Assembly: GCA_035505375.1 (NCBI GenBank)
Contig: DATJQV010000059.1
Coordinates: 1 to 35,054, forward strand
Length of the DNA: 35,054 nt
Direction of reading: 5' to 3'
DNA from: a bacterium
GTDB taxonomy: Bacteria > Hydrothermota > Tepidihabitantia > Tepidihabitantales > Tepidihabitantaceae
The notes under the pieces were generated by a model that searched no databases, was not told the DNA's origin, and saw nothing but the letters and a program-made list of their open reading frames with translations. Below are positions 22,512 through 31,697 of this stretch, in pieces. Position 1 is the first letter of the stretch, and every line of letters begins with the position of its first letter. The position numbers were made by a program, and so were the translations under genes.

Positions 22512-23350
22512 TAGAACACGAGCGCGGCTGCCGAGAAGTCCTTGGCGGACATCGGTGCCGACGTGGAGGCATTGTTCTACCACTGCGCGGCCATCATGCG
22601 TGCGCCTGCATTAGGCAGCGAGAATCGCGGCGTGCTGCGGCAGGGCTGACCGAGAATTCCACTGCCGGACGCCAAGGAACTACTGCTGCGGTCTGCCGAG
22701 TTGGGGAAGTCGGTTGCCGTATTGCTCAACACGGAGAGCGACGTGCGGGGCGTTGCCAGCGGCAGTATCAGGACGGAGTTAAAAACGATGGGAACTGCCG
22801 CGCGAATCGGCGGCGGTAACTTGAACCCGGAGAAGAGTGACTTGGCCGTGAGCGCAGGTTGGAGCCACGCAGGCGATGGCAAACACATCGAGCGCAAACA
22901 CTCTGACGAAGAACTCGCCGCGATTCGCGAGGGTGCAAAGGCGCGGGCGCGGCTGGGCGAAAGTGCGTGTGACGTGTACCTGAACGAGCGTGCATCCCGG
23001 CGGAACGTCTCAGCCCGTGTCTGGGACTTCTACATCGGCCGGTATCAGATCATCAAGAAGTGGTTTCGCATCGCGAGCGTGAACTTCTCAAGCCCGACCT
23101 GGGACCGGAAGAGGCACGGAATGTGTCCGAGATGGTTCTCCGCATAGCGGCAGTACCACTTCTTCGTCCCGCCCTGGACGCCAACTATCAGACCGTCAGG
23201 AATTCGGCTTTCACCTGGCTGGCGCAGCGCCCAGCACAGATGGTGCCGTTCAATCCGATGAGCGCGTCCAAATGCGGTAACCCACGCCGCGGACAGGCAA
23301 TACTACGGACCTGTAGGATGACGCGGGAGCGGCCACTTTGGCCATCTTAG
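22512..23350 (+). pseudogene. Remnant of a type ISP restriction-modification enzyme (C-terminal part)
   Basis: Translation of the plus strand gives the end of a type ISP enzyme in order: EALFYHCAAIMRAPALGSEN, VLRQG-stop-PRIPLP (family members have W at the TGA of 22647), VAVLLNTESDVRGV, ARIGGGNLNPEKSDLAVSAG, CDVYLNERASRRNVSARVWD, FYIGRYQIIKKW; then a one-base frameshift near 23060, and SHRERELLKPDLGPEEARNV and IAAVPLLRPALDANY in another frame. At least one stop and one frameshift break it, and the N-terminal helicase, nuclease and methylase parts are missing. It is a degenerate leftover of a lost phage-defence gene; no other defence gene is near. Confidence 0.75.
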
Positions 23351-23538
23351 GTTGCAGATTGTCGATTGGTGATTGGGCAAGCTTGTATACAAATACAGCT
23401 ACAAGACGCGAGGGCGGATTTCTGGGCTATCTGCTTCCGGCATTGGGCTTTATGCTTGTAGCTGACGAATCGACTCCCCCGCCCGGGTGATTACCCTGCA
23501 GATAGTAGACAGGATTCAGTAGACAGCAGACAGGGGGG
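23351..23538. other. Gap with a 9-base inverted repeat
   Basis: AGCTACAAG (23397-23405) and CTTGTAGCT (23455-23463) are perfect inverted repeats 49 bases apart. 23503-23534 is a 'tagtagacaggattcagtag'-type low-complexity stretch whose words also occur inside two coding sequences downstream. No gene is seen. Confidence 0.5.
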
Positions 23539-23802
23539 TTATCTCCACCGCAATTCTCGGATGAACCTCCACCGGAATTCGAGGGGTTAGTCCACCGGTT
23601 GCTCTCCGACTAGCTCTTAGGGTTAGTCTACGGGTTGCTCCACCGGTTCCTCTCCGGGTTGGTCGGAGCGTTGCGGCCCGGGTAAGTCCACGGGTTCCTG
23701 TCCGGGTTGCTCCCGAGTAAGCTCCGGCCGTTGCTCTCCGGTTTGCTCGGAGAATTGCGTCCCGAGTTGCTCTCCTCGTTGCTCTGCAGGTTGGTTGCCT
23801 GC
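23539..23802. repeat. Degenerate 12-base tandem repeat, about 22 units
   Basis: The 264 bases divide exactly into 22 units of 12 with consensus TTGCTCTCCGGG. Clear units include ttgctctccgac, ttgctccaccgg, ttcctctccggg, ttcctgtccggg, ttgctctccggt and ttgctctcctcg; the first four units are the most worn. In one minus-strand frame the right part reads as a Q-P-G-E-type tetrapeptide repeat, broken by TAA on the left. No start codon, ribosome site or domain supports a protein. Confidence 0.85.
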
Positions 23803-23889
23803 ATCCTGGCTTCGGTCATCCGATGGCCAGGCCGTCCTAAGCCTTTGTGTTTTCGTCTCTTGATGAGAGGAATCGGCCCCAGAAAGACG

Positions 23890-23915
23890 ATGCCCGCCGG
23901 AAGGCCGGCGGGCAT
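23890..23915. terminator. Strong hairpin, possible terminator
   Basis: ATGCCCGCCGG / CCGGCGGGCAT, 11 perfect pairs with a 4-base loop AAGG. Neither side carries a full T run (TCGCTTTC on the plus strand, CGTCTTTC on the minus strand), so direction and role are uncertain. Confidence 0.5.
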
Positions 23916-24040
23916 TCGCTTTCAAGAATCACCGCTGAGAAAGTCATTGCTGTCTTTCCCGGTCGTCCTCAAGGACCCTGTCCTCGGGACTTCCATGCGC
24001 CTGAGCTTAAGTCATCAGGCTGCCAGCGGTCTTAATTGGC

Positions 24041-24105
24041 GTGGGGAGCGGGGAAACAAGGGGGTTATTTTGGTGGGTTGGGAAGGAGGGATACCCGCTC
24101 CCCAC
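24041..24105. repeat. 12-base inverted repeat just after clpB
   Basis: GTGGGGAGCGGG (24041-24052) and CCCGCTCCCCAC (24094-24105) are perfect inverted repeats with a 41-base G/T-rich centre. The right arm ends 5 bases from the clpB stop, so the pair may end or protect the clpB transcript, but no T run follows. Confidence 0.6.
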
Positions 24106-24110
24106 AAATC

Positions 24111-26666
24111 TTAGTCTCCAGATTGTGAAAGAACAATCCTGCCGTCTTTGACAGAAACCACGACCTTCGCAGGTCGGCTTCTGAGAATCAGTTCTGCAAT
24201 CGGATTCTCGACAAGACGCTGTATGACGCGCTTGAGCGGCCGCGCCCCGAAGTCCGGGTCGTAGCCCTGCTCAGCCAAAGCGTCCTCAACACCTGAACTA
24301 AGTATAAGAGCCACCCCCTGCTCTGTCAACATATCTTTGACGCGGGATAGCTGGATGTCCACGATCTTGCGGATGTCGTCCTTAGAGAGCGGGTTGAAGA
24401 CAACGATGTCGTCGATGCGGTTGAGGAACTCGGGCCGGAAGCTGCGCCGAAGTAGCTGCATCAGCTCGTCGCGGTCGAACCGGCCCTGGCGCGCCAGTTC
24501 GGTGCCGAGGTTCGAGGTCATGATGATAATCGTGTTCTTGAAGTCCACGGTGCGGCCATGGCCGTCGGTCAGCCGGCCGTCGTCGAGAATCTGCAGAAGC
24601 ACGTTGAACACGTCCGCGTGCGCCTTCTCGATTTCGTCGAGCAGCACGACTCGGTATGGCCGCCTCCGCACCGCCTCGGTCAACTGCCCGCCTTCTTCGA
24701 ACCCGACGTATCCGGGCGGTGCGCCGATGAGCCGCGACACGGTGTGCCGTTCTCCGTACTCCGACATGTCGATGCGTACGATTGCCTCTTCGGTATCAAA
24801 CAGCACCTGGGCCAGTGTCCGCGCGAGCTCGGTCTTCCCCACACCGGTGGGCCCCAGGAAGATGAAGCTGCCGATGGGCCGCTTCCGGTCGCCGATGCCG
24901 GCCCGGGCCCGACGGATGGCGTTCGCGACCGCGCTCACCGCCTCGTCCTGGCCCACCACCCGCTTGTGAATCTCGTCTTCAAGCCGGAGCAGCTTGTCCC
25001 GCTCCGACTCCATCAGGTTCTTGAGAGGAATCCCGGTCCACTTGGCCACGACCTCGGCGATGTCCTCTTCGGTCACCTGCTCGCGTAGCAGCCGGTTGCC
25101 CTTCTCCTTGGCCGCGAGTTTGGCCAGCTTCTTCTTAAGCTCGGCCAGCTTGCCGTATTCGAGCTCCGCTGCCTTGTTCAGGTCGTATTTCCGCTTGGCC
25201 GCGTCCACTTCGGCCGCGACCTTCTCGATCTCTTCCTGTAGCTTCTGCCGCGACTCGACTTCCTTCCGCTCGGTTTCCCACTGCGCGGTCAGCCGCTTCT
25301 GGTCTTCCTTGAGGTCGGCAATCTCCTTCTCGATTTCCTTGAGCCGCTTCTGAGAGGCTTCGTCGCGGTCGCGCTTGAGCGAGAGCTTCTCCATCTCGAG
25401 CTGCATCAGCTTCCGGTCAACGTCGTCGAGCTCGACCGGCTTGGAGGTGATTTCCATCTTCAGCTTGGCCGCGGCCTCGTCCACGAGGTCAATCGCCTTG
25501 TCCGGCTGGAACCGGTCGGCGATGTAGCGGTTCGACATCGTCGCCGCCGCCACCAGCGCCGCATCGGTTATCTGCACGCCGTGGTGGACCTCGTAGCGTT
25601 CCTTCAACCCGCGCAGAATCGAGATGGTCTCCTCGACCGTGGGCTGGTCCACGAAGACCGGCTGGAACCTCCGTTCGAGCGCCTTGTCCTTTTCGATGTA
25701 CTGGCGGTACTCGTCGAGCGTGGTCGCGCCGATGCAGCGCAGTTCTCCGCGCGCGAGCATCGGCTTCAGGATGTTGCCTGCATCCACCGCGCCCTCGGCC
25801 TTGCCTGCGCCGACCACGGTGTGGAGTTCATCTATGAACAGGATGATTCGACCCTCGGACGAGGCGACTTCCTTAAGCACGGCCTTGAGGCGATTCTCGA
25901 ACTCGCCGCGGTACTTGGTGCCGGCAATGAGCGCGCCCATGTCGAGCGCCACGAGCTTCCGGTCTTTGAGCGACTCGGGCACGTCGCCGCGAATGATGCG
26001 CTGGGCCAGGCCCTCGACGATCGCGGTCTTGCCCACGCCCGCCTCGCCGATCATCACCGGGTTGTTCTTGGTACGGCGGGATAGCACCGTCATCACACGC
26101 CGGATCTCGTCGTCGCGGCCGATGACCGGGTCGAGCTTCCCGTCACGGGCAAGCTGGGTGACGTCGCGACCGAACTTCTCCAGCGGCTGGTATCGTTCCT
26201 CTGCAGCTTGGTCCGTGACGCGCTGGGACCCGCGAATCTCTTTCAGAGCCGCGAGCACCTTGGCCGGGTCGACGCTGAAAGCCTTGAATATCCGCGCGCA
26301 GTCGCCGTCCTTCAGCCCGAGAATCGCAAGGAACAGGTGCTCGGTGGAAACGAACTCGTCCTTGAAGCGCTTGGCCTGGTTCTCGGCTTCGGCCAGCACC
26401 TGCCGGGCGCGGGCGGACGTGTAAAGCTGGCTGTCGCCGCCGGTGACGCGCGGCCGGTCGGACAGGGCGGCCTGGACTTGCTGGTGGATGACCTGCGGGT
26501 CAGCGCCGACCTTCTTGATTAACTGGGGAACCAGACCCTCGTCCTGCTCAAGGAGTGCGAGGAGGATGTGTTCCGCGTCGATTTCGTTGTGCTGGAACCG
26601 TGTGGCAATCGCCTGGGCTGAGGCCACCGCCTCTTGCGCTTTCTCAGTGAACCTGTCTATGTTCAT
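24111..26666 (-). CDS. clpB: Chaperone ClpB
   Basis: 851 residues, normal for ClpB, the hexameric ATP-driven disaggregase that works with DnaK in the cytoplasm. Order: Clp N-domain repeats 1-145, NBD1 with Walker A GEAGVGKT (207-214) and Walker B ILFIDE (275-280), the long coiled-coil middle domain ~400-525 (rich in [17 protein letters not shown]-type heptads) that separates ClpB from ClpA/ClpC, NBD2 with GPTGVGKTE near 600 and [11 protein letters not shown], and the C-terminal D2-small domain. A TAATAT box lies 6 bases before the ATG, so the message may be leaderless; no good -35 box and no CIRCE element are seen. It follows the DUF488 gene by 49 bases. Confidence 0.96.
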   Translation of the reverse strand: MNIDRFTEKAQEAVASAQAIATRFQHNEIDAEHILLALLEQDEGLVPQLIKKVGADPQVIHQQVQAALSDRPRVTGGDSQLYTSARARQVLAEAENQAKRFKDEFVSTEHLFLAILGLKDGDCARIFKAFSVDPAKVLAALKEIRGSQRVTDQAAEERYQPLEKFGRDVTQLARDGKLDPVIGRDDEIRRVMTVLSRRTKNNPVMIGEAGVGKTAIVEGLAQRIIRGDVPESLKDRKLVALDMGALIAGTKYRGEFENRLKAVLKEVASSEGRIILFIDELHTVVGAGKAEGAVDAGNILKPMLARGELRCIGATTLDEYRQYIEKDKALERRFQPVFVDQPTVEETISILRGLKERYEVHHGVQITDAALVAAATMSNRYIADRFQPDKAIDLVDEAAAKLKMEITSKPVELDDVDRKLMQLEMEKLSLKRDRDEASQKRLKEIEKEIADLKEDQKRLTAQWETERKEVESRQKLQEEIEKVAAEVDAAKRKYDLNKAAELEYGKLAELKKKLAKLAAKEKGNRLLREQVTEEDIAEVVAKWTGIPLKNLMESERDKLLRLEDEIHKRVVGQDEAVSAVANAIRRARAGIGDRKRPIGSFIFLGPTGVGKTELARTLAQVLFDTEEAIVRIDMSEYGERHTVSRLIGAPPGYVGFEEGGQLTEAVRRRPYRVVLLDEIEKAHADVFNVLLQILDDGRLTDGHGRTVDFKNTIIIMTSNLGTELARQGRFDRDELMQLLRRSFRPEFLNRIDDIVVFNPLSKDDIRKIVDIQLSRVKDMLTEQGVALILSSGVEDALAEQGYDPDFGARPLKRVIQRLVENPIAELILRSRPAKVVVSVKDGRIVLSQSGD

Positions 26667-26715
26667 TTCTCTATATTAGACGAAACCGGTCGCGGCTCGA
26701 TTCGGGGTCGCGCGG

Positions 26716-27252
26716 TCAGTAGCCCGGTATCGCCGGATAGACCAGCCTGCCTTTGCGCACTCTCAGAAACGGCGTGAGCTTGTGCGGCCTGGCGGTCTTC
26801 CGGCTTGAGATCTCCAGGACCTGCCACTTGCGCTTGGTCAGCGCGTCGCCGATGAGCGAACGATGACAGCGCCAGGGGTTTCCCTCGGCGCACATGATCG
26901 CGGTCGGCTCTTTCCGGGCGATGGTTTCCAGGAGTTCAAGACCGAGTACGAACTCGTCGGTCTGCATGTAGTCCGCGAAGCCGCGAAAGGAGAGGTTGCG
27001 CCAGCCCATGTTCACCGAATCGTGGAGCGCGTGACGGAGGCCGCCGAGAGCCTTGAGGTGCCGGTACCCGATTCCCGCACGAGCCAGCGACTTCCTGATC
27101 TCTTGTTGATTGAACTGGGGATTGTGGCGGGACTTCGGAATCGTCCGCACGTCCACTACCTTATCGATTCCGTGAGCTTCCAGCAACGACAGGAAGTCCT
27201 CGATTGGCCGGTTGGAATGGCCTATCGTGTACACGGTTGGCTTTGCTGTCAC
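26716..27252 (-). CDS. DUF488 family protein
   Basis: 178 residues with GTG start. A small cytoplasmic protein of the DUF488 family: YTIGHSNRPIEDFLSLL at the start, VDVRTIPKSRHNPQFN (DVR..P.S..P.F), LKALGGLRH, and AIMCAEGNPWRCHRSLIGD with the conserved C-x-E...CHR set. The function is not established; the conserved Cys and His suggest an enzyme or redox role. It precedes clpB on the same strand and may share its transcript. Confidence 0.9.
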   Translation of the reverse strand: MTAKPTVYTIGHSNRPIEDFLSLLEAHGIDKVVDVRTIPKSRHNPQFNQQEIRKSLARAGIGYRHLKALGGLRHALHDSVNMGWRNLSFRGFADYMQTDEFVLGLELLETIARKEPTAIMCAEGNPWRCHRSLIGDALTKRKWQVLEISSRKTARPHKLTPFLRVRKGRLVYPAIPGY

Positions 27253-27361
27253 TATGTTGTTAGACGCACTTGAACCAGCCCCGGGTCGCTGAAAGGATTT
27301 CCTTCCGGGCCTGTCACGCGCCTCTTCGTCTTGGTGGTGAGATTCGCCGCCCCTCGACTGC

Positions 27362-27389
27362 TTGACGCCTGCCGGGCGGTTGCTACAAT
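27362..27389 (+). promoter_or_regulatory. Promoter of the secreted-propeller operon
   Basis: TTGACG, a 16-base spacer, TACAAT; the ATG is 21 bases after the -10 box, with AAAAGGGAG between them. No other clear promoter was seen before the end of the window. Confidence 0.7.
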
Positions 27390-27410
27390 CTGCAAAAGGG
27401 AGCGCCCTAA

Positions 27411-28847
27411 ATGCATCGTCTTACTCATCGTGTGCGGCCGTCTTGTCTGTTGCTTGCGGTCGGCTGTTTGCTGTCGGCGGTGCTTGCCCAGTGGGAGCCG
27501 GACCGGAAGCTGTCGACCACAGACAGCTCGGCGGCCCTGAATGAGAACATGGGGCGGTGCATCGTCACCTGCGCGGACACGGTGCACGTGGTCTGGTACG
27601 ACACGAAGAACAACGGCAGCGCTATCTACTACAAACGTTCGAGCGACCAAGGCGCGACTTGGGGCCCTGATACGAGACTCTCCTGCAGTCCCGGCTACTC
27701 TGACTTCCCGTCTCTGGCAGTGTCAGGCACAAACGTGCACCTCGCGTTCCGCGACCAGCGGACCGGTCGCTACGGCTCGTGCTACAAGCGCTCGACCGAC
27801 GGCGGCCGGAACTGGGGACAGGACGTGTTCATCTCGGACTCAGCCCTGTTCAACTGGTGGCCGTCCGTCGCCGCGGTCGGCCCGATGGTCTACGTTGCGC
27901 TGAACCTGGACACTGTGAACAGCGAAGTCTACTTTCGGCGCTCGACCGACAATGGCGAAAACTGGGACACGATCCAGCGCATCTCCAACGCACCGCAGCG
28001 GTCCGAGGACCCCTGCATCGCGGCATCCGACTCCAACGTGCACATCGTCTGGAACGACTTCCGCCACGGCGGTGGCGGCCATAGCGAAGTCTACTATCGC
28101 CGCTCTTCAGACCAGGGCGTGACGTGGGGGCCGGAAACCCGGCTGACGTTTGATACCGCGATGTCCTACAGCCCGACGGTCTATCCGTCCGGCTCGAACG
28201 TTGACGTAGCGTGGGAGGACAACCGCGACGGTAACTTCGAGATCTACCATAAGCGCTCGACCGACTACGGACTGACCTGGGGCCCGGACCAACGGCTGAC
28301 GTTTGACTCGGCGACCTCCGTCTATCCTTCAATCGTTGCGGACGGCGGGAACGTCCACATCGTCTGGTTCGGCCTCAGCGGCGGTGCCGGGATCTTCTGT
28401 CTTCATTCCAGCGACGGCGGCGCAAGCTGGGATTCGGCAGCTACCCTGGTCAGCGGCTCATCCTCGCCCGCAATGCCGTTCATTGATCTCTCGGGCTCTG
28501 TTCTTCATGTCATCTGGAAGGACACGCGCGACGGCCACGGCGCCATCTACTACAAGCGAAACCCAACCGGCAATCTCGGAATCGAGGAAAGCCTCAAACC
28601 GCAAGCTGCAAGCCACAAGCCCGTAGCCACGATCATCCACGGCGTGCTGTTCCTGAACGGGGACTGTCCCCGCATGGGGGCTGTCCCCAAAACCGTCCTG
28701 CTCGACGTCTCCGGCCGTAAGGTCATTGACCTGTGCCCCGGCCCGAACGACGTCTCTCGCCTCGCACCCGGCGTGTACTTCGTGCGTTCGGCGTCAGACG
28801 TAATGGGCGATGCGTCGAGCGTTCGCAAGGTTGTTATTCAACGCTAG
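27411..28847 (+). CDS. Secreted BNR/sialidase-like propeller protein, T9SS cargo
   Basis: 478 residues. Signal peptide (VRPSCLLLAVGCLLSAVLAQ), then six or seven repeats with the BNR signature, each a short strand like YYKRSSDQGATWGPDTRL followed by VHIVWNDFRHGG-type strands. A linker encoded by repeat-like DNA (SLKPQAASHKP) leads to ATIIHGVLFLNG and the sorting domain (LLDVSGRKVIDL, LAPGVYFVRS, VRKVVIQR). BNR propellers occur in sialidases and other glycan-handling proteins, but the catalytic residues of sialidases were not found, so binding or a structural role is more likely. First gene of the operon; the next starts 9 bases after its stop. Confidence 0.85.
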   Translation: MHRLTHRVRPSCLLLAVGCLLSAVLAQWEPDRKLSTTDSSAALNENMGRCIVTCADTVHVVWYDTKNNGSAIYYKRSSDQGATWGPDTRLSCSPGYSDFPSLAVSGTNVHLAFRDQRTGRYGSCYKRSTDGGRNWGQDVFISDSALFNWWPSVAAVGPMVYVALNLDTVNSEVYFRRSTDNGENWDTIQRISNAPQRSEDPCIAASDSNVHIVWNDFRHGGGGHSEVYYRRSSDQGVTWGPETRLTFDTAMSYSPTVYPSGSNVDVAWEDNRDGNFEIYHKRSTDYGLTWGPDQRLTFDSATSVYPSIVADGGNVHIVWFGLSGGAGIFCLHSSDGGASWDSAATLVSGSSSPAMPFIDLSGSVLHVIWKDTRDGHGAIYYKRNPTGNLGIEESLKPQAASHKPVATIIHGVLFLNGDCPRMGAVPKTVLLDVSGRKVIDLCPGPNDVSRLAPGVYFVRSASDVMGDASSVRKVVIQR

Positions 28848-28856
28848 GAGGTATCT

Positions 28857-30104
28857 GTGAAGAAGCTGGTTTTCATCATGATTACAGGTGTGCTGGCCGC
28901 TTCGGCCGCGCACGCTGACTCGCTCAACTGCCGGCTGGTAGGACACTGCAGCACTCCCGGCAACGCCGAGGGTGTGGAGCTGGTCTACACCAGGGGCATC
29001 ATTCTGGTCGCGGACGGAGATTCCGGTTTGCGAGTGGTTAGCTACGATAGTGCAGTTGAAATCGGGCACTGCAATACCCCGGGCGAGGCCCACGCCGTGG
29101 CCGTCTATCCGACCCGAACGAACCTGGCCTTTGTTGCGGATGACACGTGCGGTCTGCTGGTCATCTCGATCGCCGACCCGGCGCATCCGGCCATCCTCGG
29201 TCGCTGTCACACACCCGGCACGGCCCTGGCCGTAGCCATCGGTCCCTACGGATATGCCTATGTTGCGGACATGGATGGTGGTCTCCGCGTCATCTCGGCT
29301 GCGGATTCCACGAATCCGGTTGAAGTCGGGTTCTGCGGCACGCCGGACTGGACCTGCGGGGTGGCCGTGAAGGCGGGCTTCGCCTACATGGCGGATGAGG
29401 ACTCCGGCCTGCGCGTCATCTCGATTCAAAACCCGGCCAATCCGGTTGAAGTCGGACATTGCCGAACCGCGAATCTTGCCTATGGCGTATGCACGGACGA
29501 TTACGTCTATGTCGCCGATGACCTCGGCGGCTTGCGGGTCATCTCGGCGGCTGACTCGTCGGATCCGCTTGAACTCGGAAGCTGCAGCACTCCAGGGAAT
29601 GCCTATGCTGTGTCGGCAAATGGCCACCACGCCTTCGTAGCCGATTATGGTTCCGGCCTGCGCGTGATCTCGACTTCTGACTCGTCGCATCCGGTTGAGG
29701 TGGGATACTATGACACGCCGGGCTATGCCTGCGGCATCTATGCCGCGGGGACCCGAGCCTACATCGCGGACTACAACTATGGGCTCGAGATCATCGACTA
29801 CAACGCTGCGGGCGTCGAGGAGAGCCGCAAGCCGCAAGCCTCAAGCTGCAAGCGGGCGGCGACCATCGTGCGCGGCGTGCTCCGCCTCGGAGTAGACAGT
29901 AAACAGTATTCAGCATACAGGGCCGTACCGTCTGACGGGGGCCGCTGCGGCCAACTACTGGACGTGAACGGACGTCGCGTCGCGGCGCTACATGCCGGGG
30001 TGAATGATGTGAGCGGGCTTGCGCCCGGGGTCTACTTCGTGCGTCAGGCGTCAGGCGGGGAACGTACGGCGTCGCCCGTCCGAAAGGTGGTCATTCAACA
30101 CTAG
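28857..30104 (+). CDS. Secreted LVIVD-repeat propeller protein, T9SS cargo
   Basis: 415 residues, GTG start with GGAGG 5 bases upstream. Signal peptide (LVFIMITGVLAASAAHA), then about seven LVIVD-type repeats of the form GHCSTPGNAEGVELV...ILVADGDSGLRVVS, each with 'TPGxAxxV' and 'AYVADxxxGLRVIS', making a beta-propeller. The linker (ESRKPQASSCKR) is encoded by a 'cgcaagccgcaagcc' repeat; RGVLRLGVDSKQYSAYRA is encoded partly by the 'agtagacagtaaacag' repeat; then comes the sorting domain (LLDVNGRRVAAL, LAPGVYFVRQ, VRKVVIQH). LVIVD proteins are poorly characterised surface proteins. Nine-base gaps on both sides. Confidence 0.88.
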   Translation: MKKLVFIMITGVLAASAAHADSLNCRLVGHCSTPGNAEGVELVYTRGIILVADGDSGLRVVSYDSAVEIGHCNTPGEAHAVAVYPTRTNLAFVADDTCGLLVISIADPAHPAILGRCHTPGTALAVAIGPYGYAYVADMDGGLRVISAADSTNPVEVGFCGTPDWTCGVAVKAGFAYMADEDSGLRVISIQNPANPVEVGHCRTANLAYGVCTDDYVYVADDLGGLRVISAADSSDPLELGSCSTPGNAYAVSANGHHAFVADYGSGLRVISTSDSSHPVEVGYYDTPGYACGIYAAGTRAYIADYNYGLEIIDYNAAGVEESRKPQASSCKRAATIVRGVLRLGVDSKQYSAYRAVPSDGGRCGQLLDVNGRRVAALHAGVNDVSGLAPGVYFVRQASGGERTASPVRKVVIQH

Positions 30105-30113
30105 GAGGCACAC

Positions 30114-31688
30114 GTGAAGCACAGCAGTCTGATAGTCATTGTGGCTTCTCTCTTCTCCCTGGGTCGGGCCCAGCCGGATACGGTCTGGGCGCGCATCTAT
30201 GACGACACGACCCAGCACGGCGACGAGGCCAAGGCCGTCGCGGTCGACGACTCGGGCAACGTCTACGTTGCCGGGTTCAGCCACGGAATCAGCAACGACG
30301 AGGCTCTCCTCGCCATCAAGTACCGCCCTAGCGGCGACACGGCATGGGCCCGGAGGTGGAACCCGACGGCCCTTCGAGACGAAGCCAACGCTGTTGCGCT
30401 GGACCATGCGCACAACGTGATTCTGAGCGGCTGGTGCGGCGGCACGTCCTAAGGTGGCGACTGGGCAACCATCAAGTTCAGTCCGTCCGGTGAATCGCTC
30501 TGGGCGCACACCTACGACTATGGCTCGCAGGACATGGCGACTGCCGTGATGGTCAACGACTCGAATGACATCTATGTCGTCGGCGAGCTGGGTGCCAGTC
30601 TTGGCTACCGCTACGGCGTCATCAAGTACACCCCGACCGGCGAGACGCTATGGACGCGCGCGTACAGCTTCCCGTCGGGCACAACTCAGGTGCCGTCGGC
30701 AGCCGTGCTCGACCACCACGACAATCTTCTGGTCACCGGCTTCAGCACTGGCGCGAACCGAAGGGTCGCGACCGTCAAGTACAAGCCGAACGGAGACACG
30801 GCCTGGACCCGAGTCTGGGATGGCCCAAAGCACAAGGGAGCGGACGGCGGGGCGGTCGGCGTCGATGCCGCCGACAACGTCTTTGTCTCAGGCACAACCT
30901 ATGACTCGAGCGGTTACCAGAAGTTCCTTGGCCTCAAGTACGACAGCCTGGGCGATACACTCTGGACCTCGTCGGGCGGCCCGGATAGTGAGCAGATTCA
31001 GATTTCCGCCGGGGTGACGGACCGAACCGGCAACACGGTGGTCACCGGCTATTGCGGAGTCAGCCACGGCCAATTCTTCGATATCTCGACCGACAAGATC
31101 CGGCCCAATGGCGACACGGCCTGGACTGCGCTCTACAACGGAACCGGATACGGCAACGACATGGGCCGGGCGCTTGCGGTGGACTCACTGGGAAATGTCT
31201 ATGTGGCCGGGCAGAGTCTAGGCAATGGCACCGGCTACGATGCGGTGACACTCAAGTACGATTCCTCGGGCCATCTGCTCTGGGTCGGCCGCTTTCCCGG
31301 GCCTTCGAACTGGAGCGACGCCCGTGCACTGGCGCTCGGCCCCGGCGCTACCACGGTGGCGGTCACCGGCAAAGTCAGCACACTCGACGGCTACGGTGGC
31401 GCGCTGACCATCTTGTACGGGACCACCAGTGCCGCTCAGGAGCCACGGCCGCCTGCGACTAACCGTCCGCCTCGTATTGCCACAGTCGTACGCGGAGCGC
31501 TCTGCCTGCCGGCGACCTCAAGCCCCAAGCCGCAAGCTGCAACCTGGCTGCTGGACGCGACCGGGCGTCGCGTCGCAACGTTGCGCGCGGGCGCGAATGA
31601 CGTGAGCTGGCTTGCACCCGGGGTCTACTTCGTTAGAGTAGCGCAGGATGGAGCTCAGACCGTCCGCAAAGTTGTTCTGACCAGATAG
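30114..31688 (+). pseudogene. Secreted SBBP-repeat propeller gene interrupted by an in-frame TAA
   Basis: GTG start at 30114, signal peptide (SLIVIVASLFSLGRA), then SBBP-type repeats (AVDDSGNVYVAGFS, IKYRPSGDTAWARRW). TAA at 30450-30452 (codon 113) breaks the frame, which then continues without shift as GGDWATIKFSPSGESLWA to a full sorting domain (LLDATGRRVATL, LAPGVYFVRV, VRKVVLTR). The paralogues have Tyr at this position (SSYGPW, SGYGDW), so one base change from TAC or TAT explains it. Read through, the gene is 1575 bases, exactly the length of the next paralogue. It is either a recent pseudogene or a sequence error; TAA is not a known recoding signal in bacteria. Confidence 0.75.
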
Positions 31689-31697
31689 GAGAAAGAC

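Noticed and set aside
18592-22649. Genome-wide recoding of TGA (as Gly or Trp) to explain three in-frame TGAs
   Set aside because: TGA is the natural stop of surE, glyQ, the ATPase, deoC, rpiB, the DUF2283 gene and DUF488 in the same window, at the expected family lengths. Only specific TGAs need another reading.
22647-22649. TGA in the type ISP remnant as a third selenocysteine site
   Set aside because: Family members have Trp here, no SECIS-like hairpin follows, and a frameshift further on shows that the gene is dead.
23539-23802. CRISPR array
   Set aside because: The unit is 12 bases with no spacers between units; no cas genes are near.
23628-23915. Minus-strand Gln/Pro/Glu tetrapeptide-repeat protein over the 12-base array
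   Set aside because: No ribosome site, no conserved non-repeat part, and stops appear inside the array on the left; the repeat explains the open frame.
27411-28847. Calling the BNR protein a sialidase
   Set aside because: Only the BNR structural repeats are visible; the catalytic Arg triad and Tyr/Glu pair could not be assigned.
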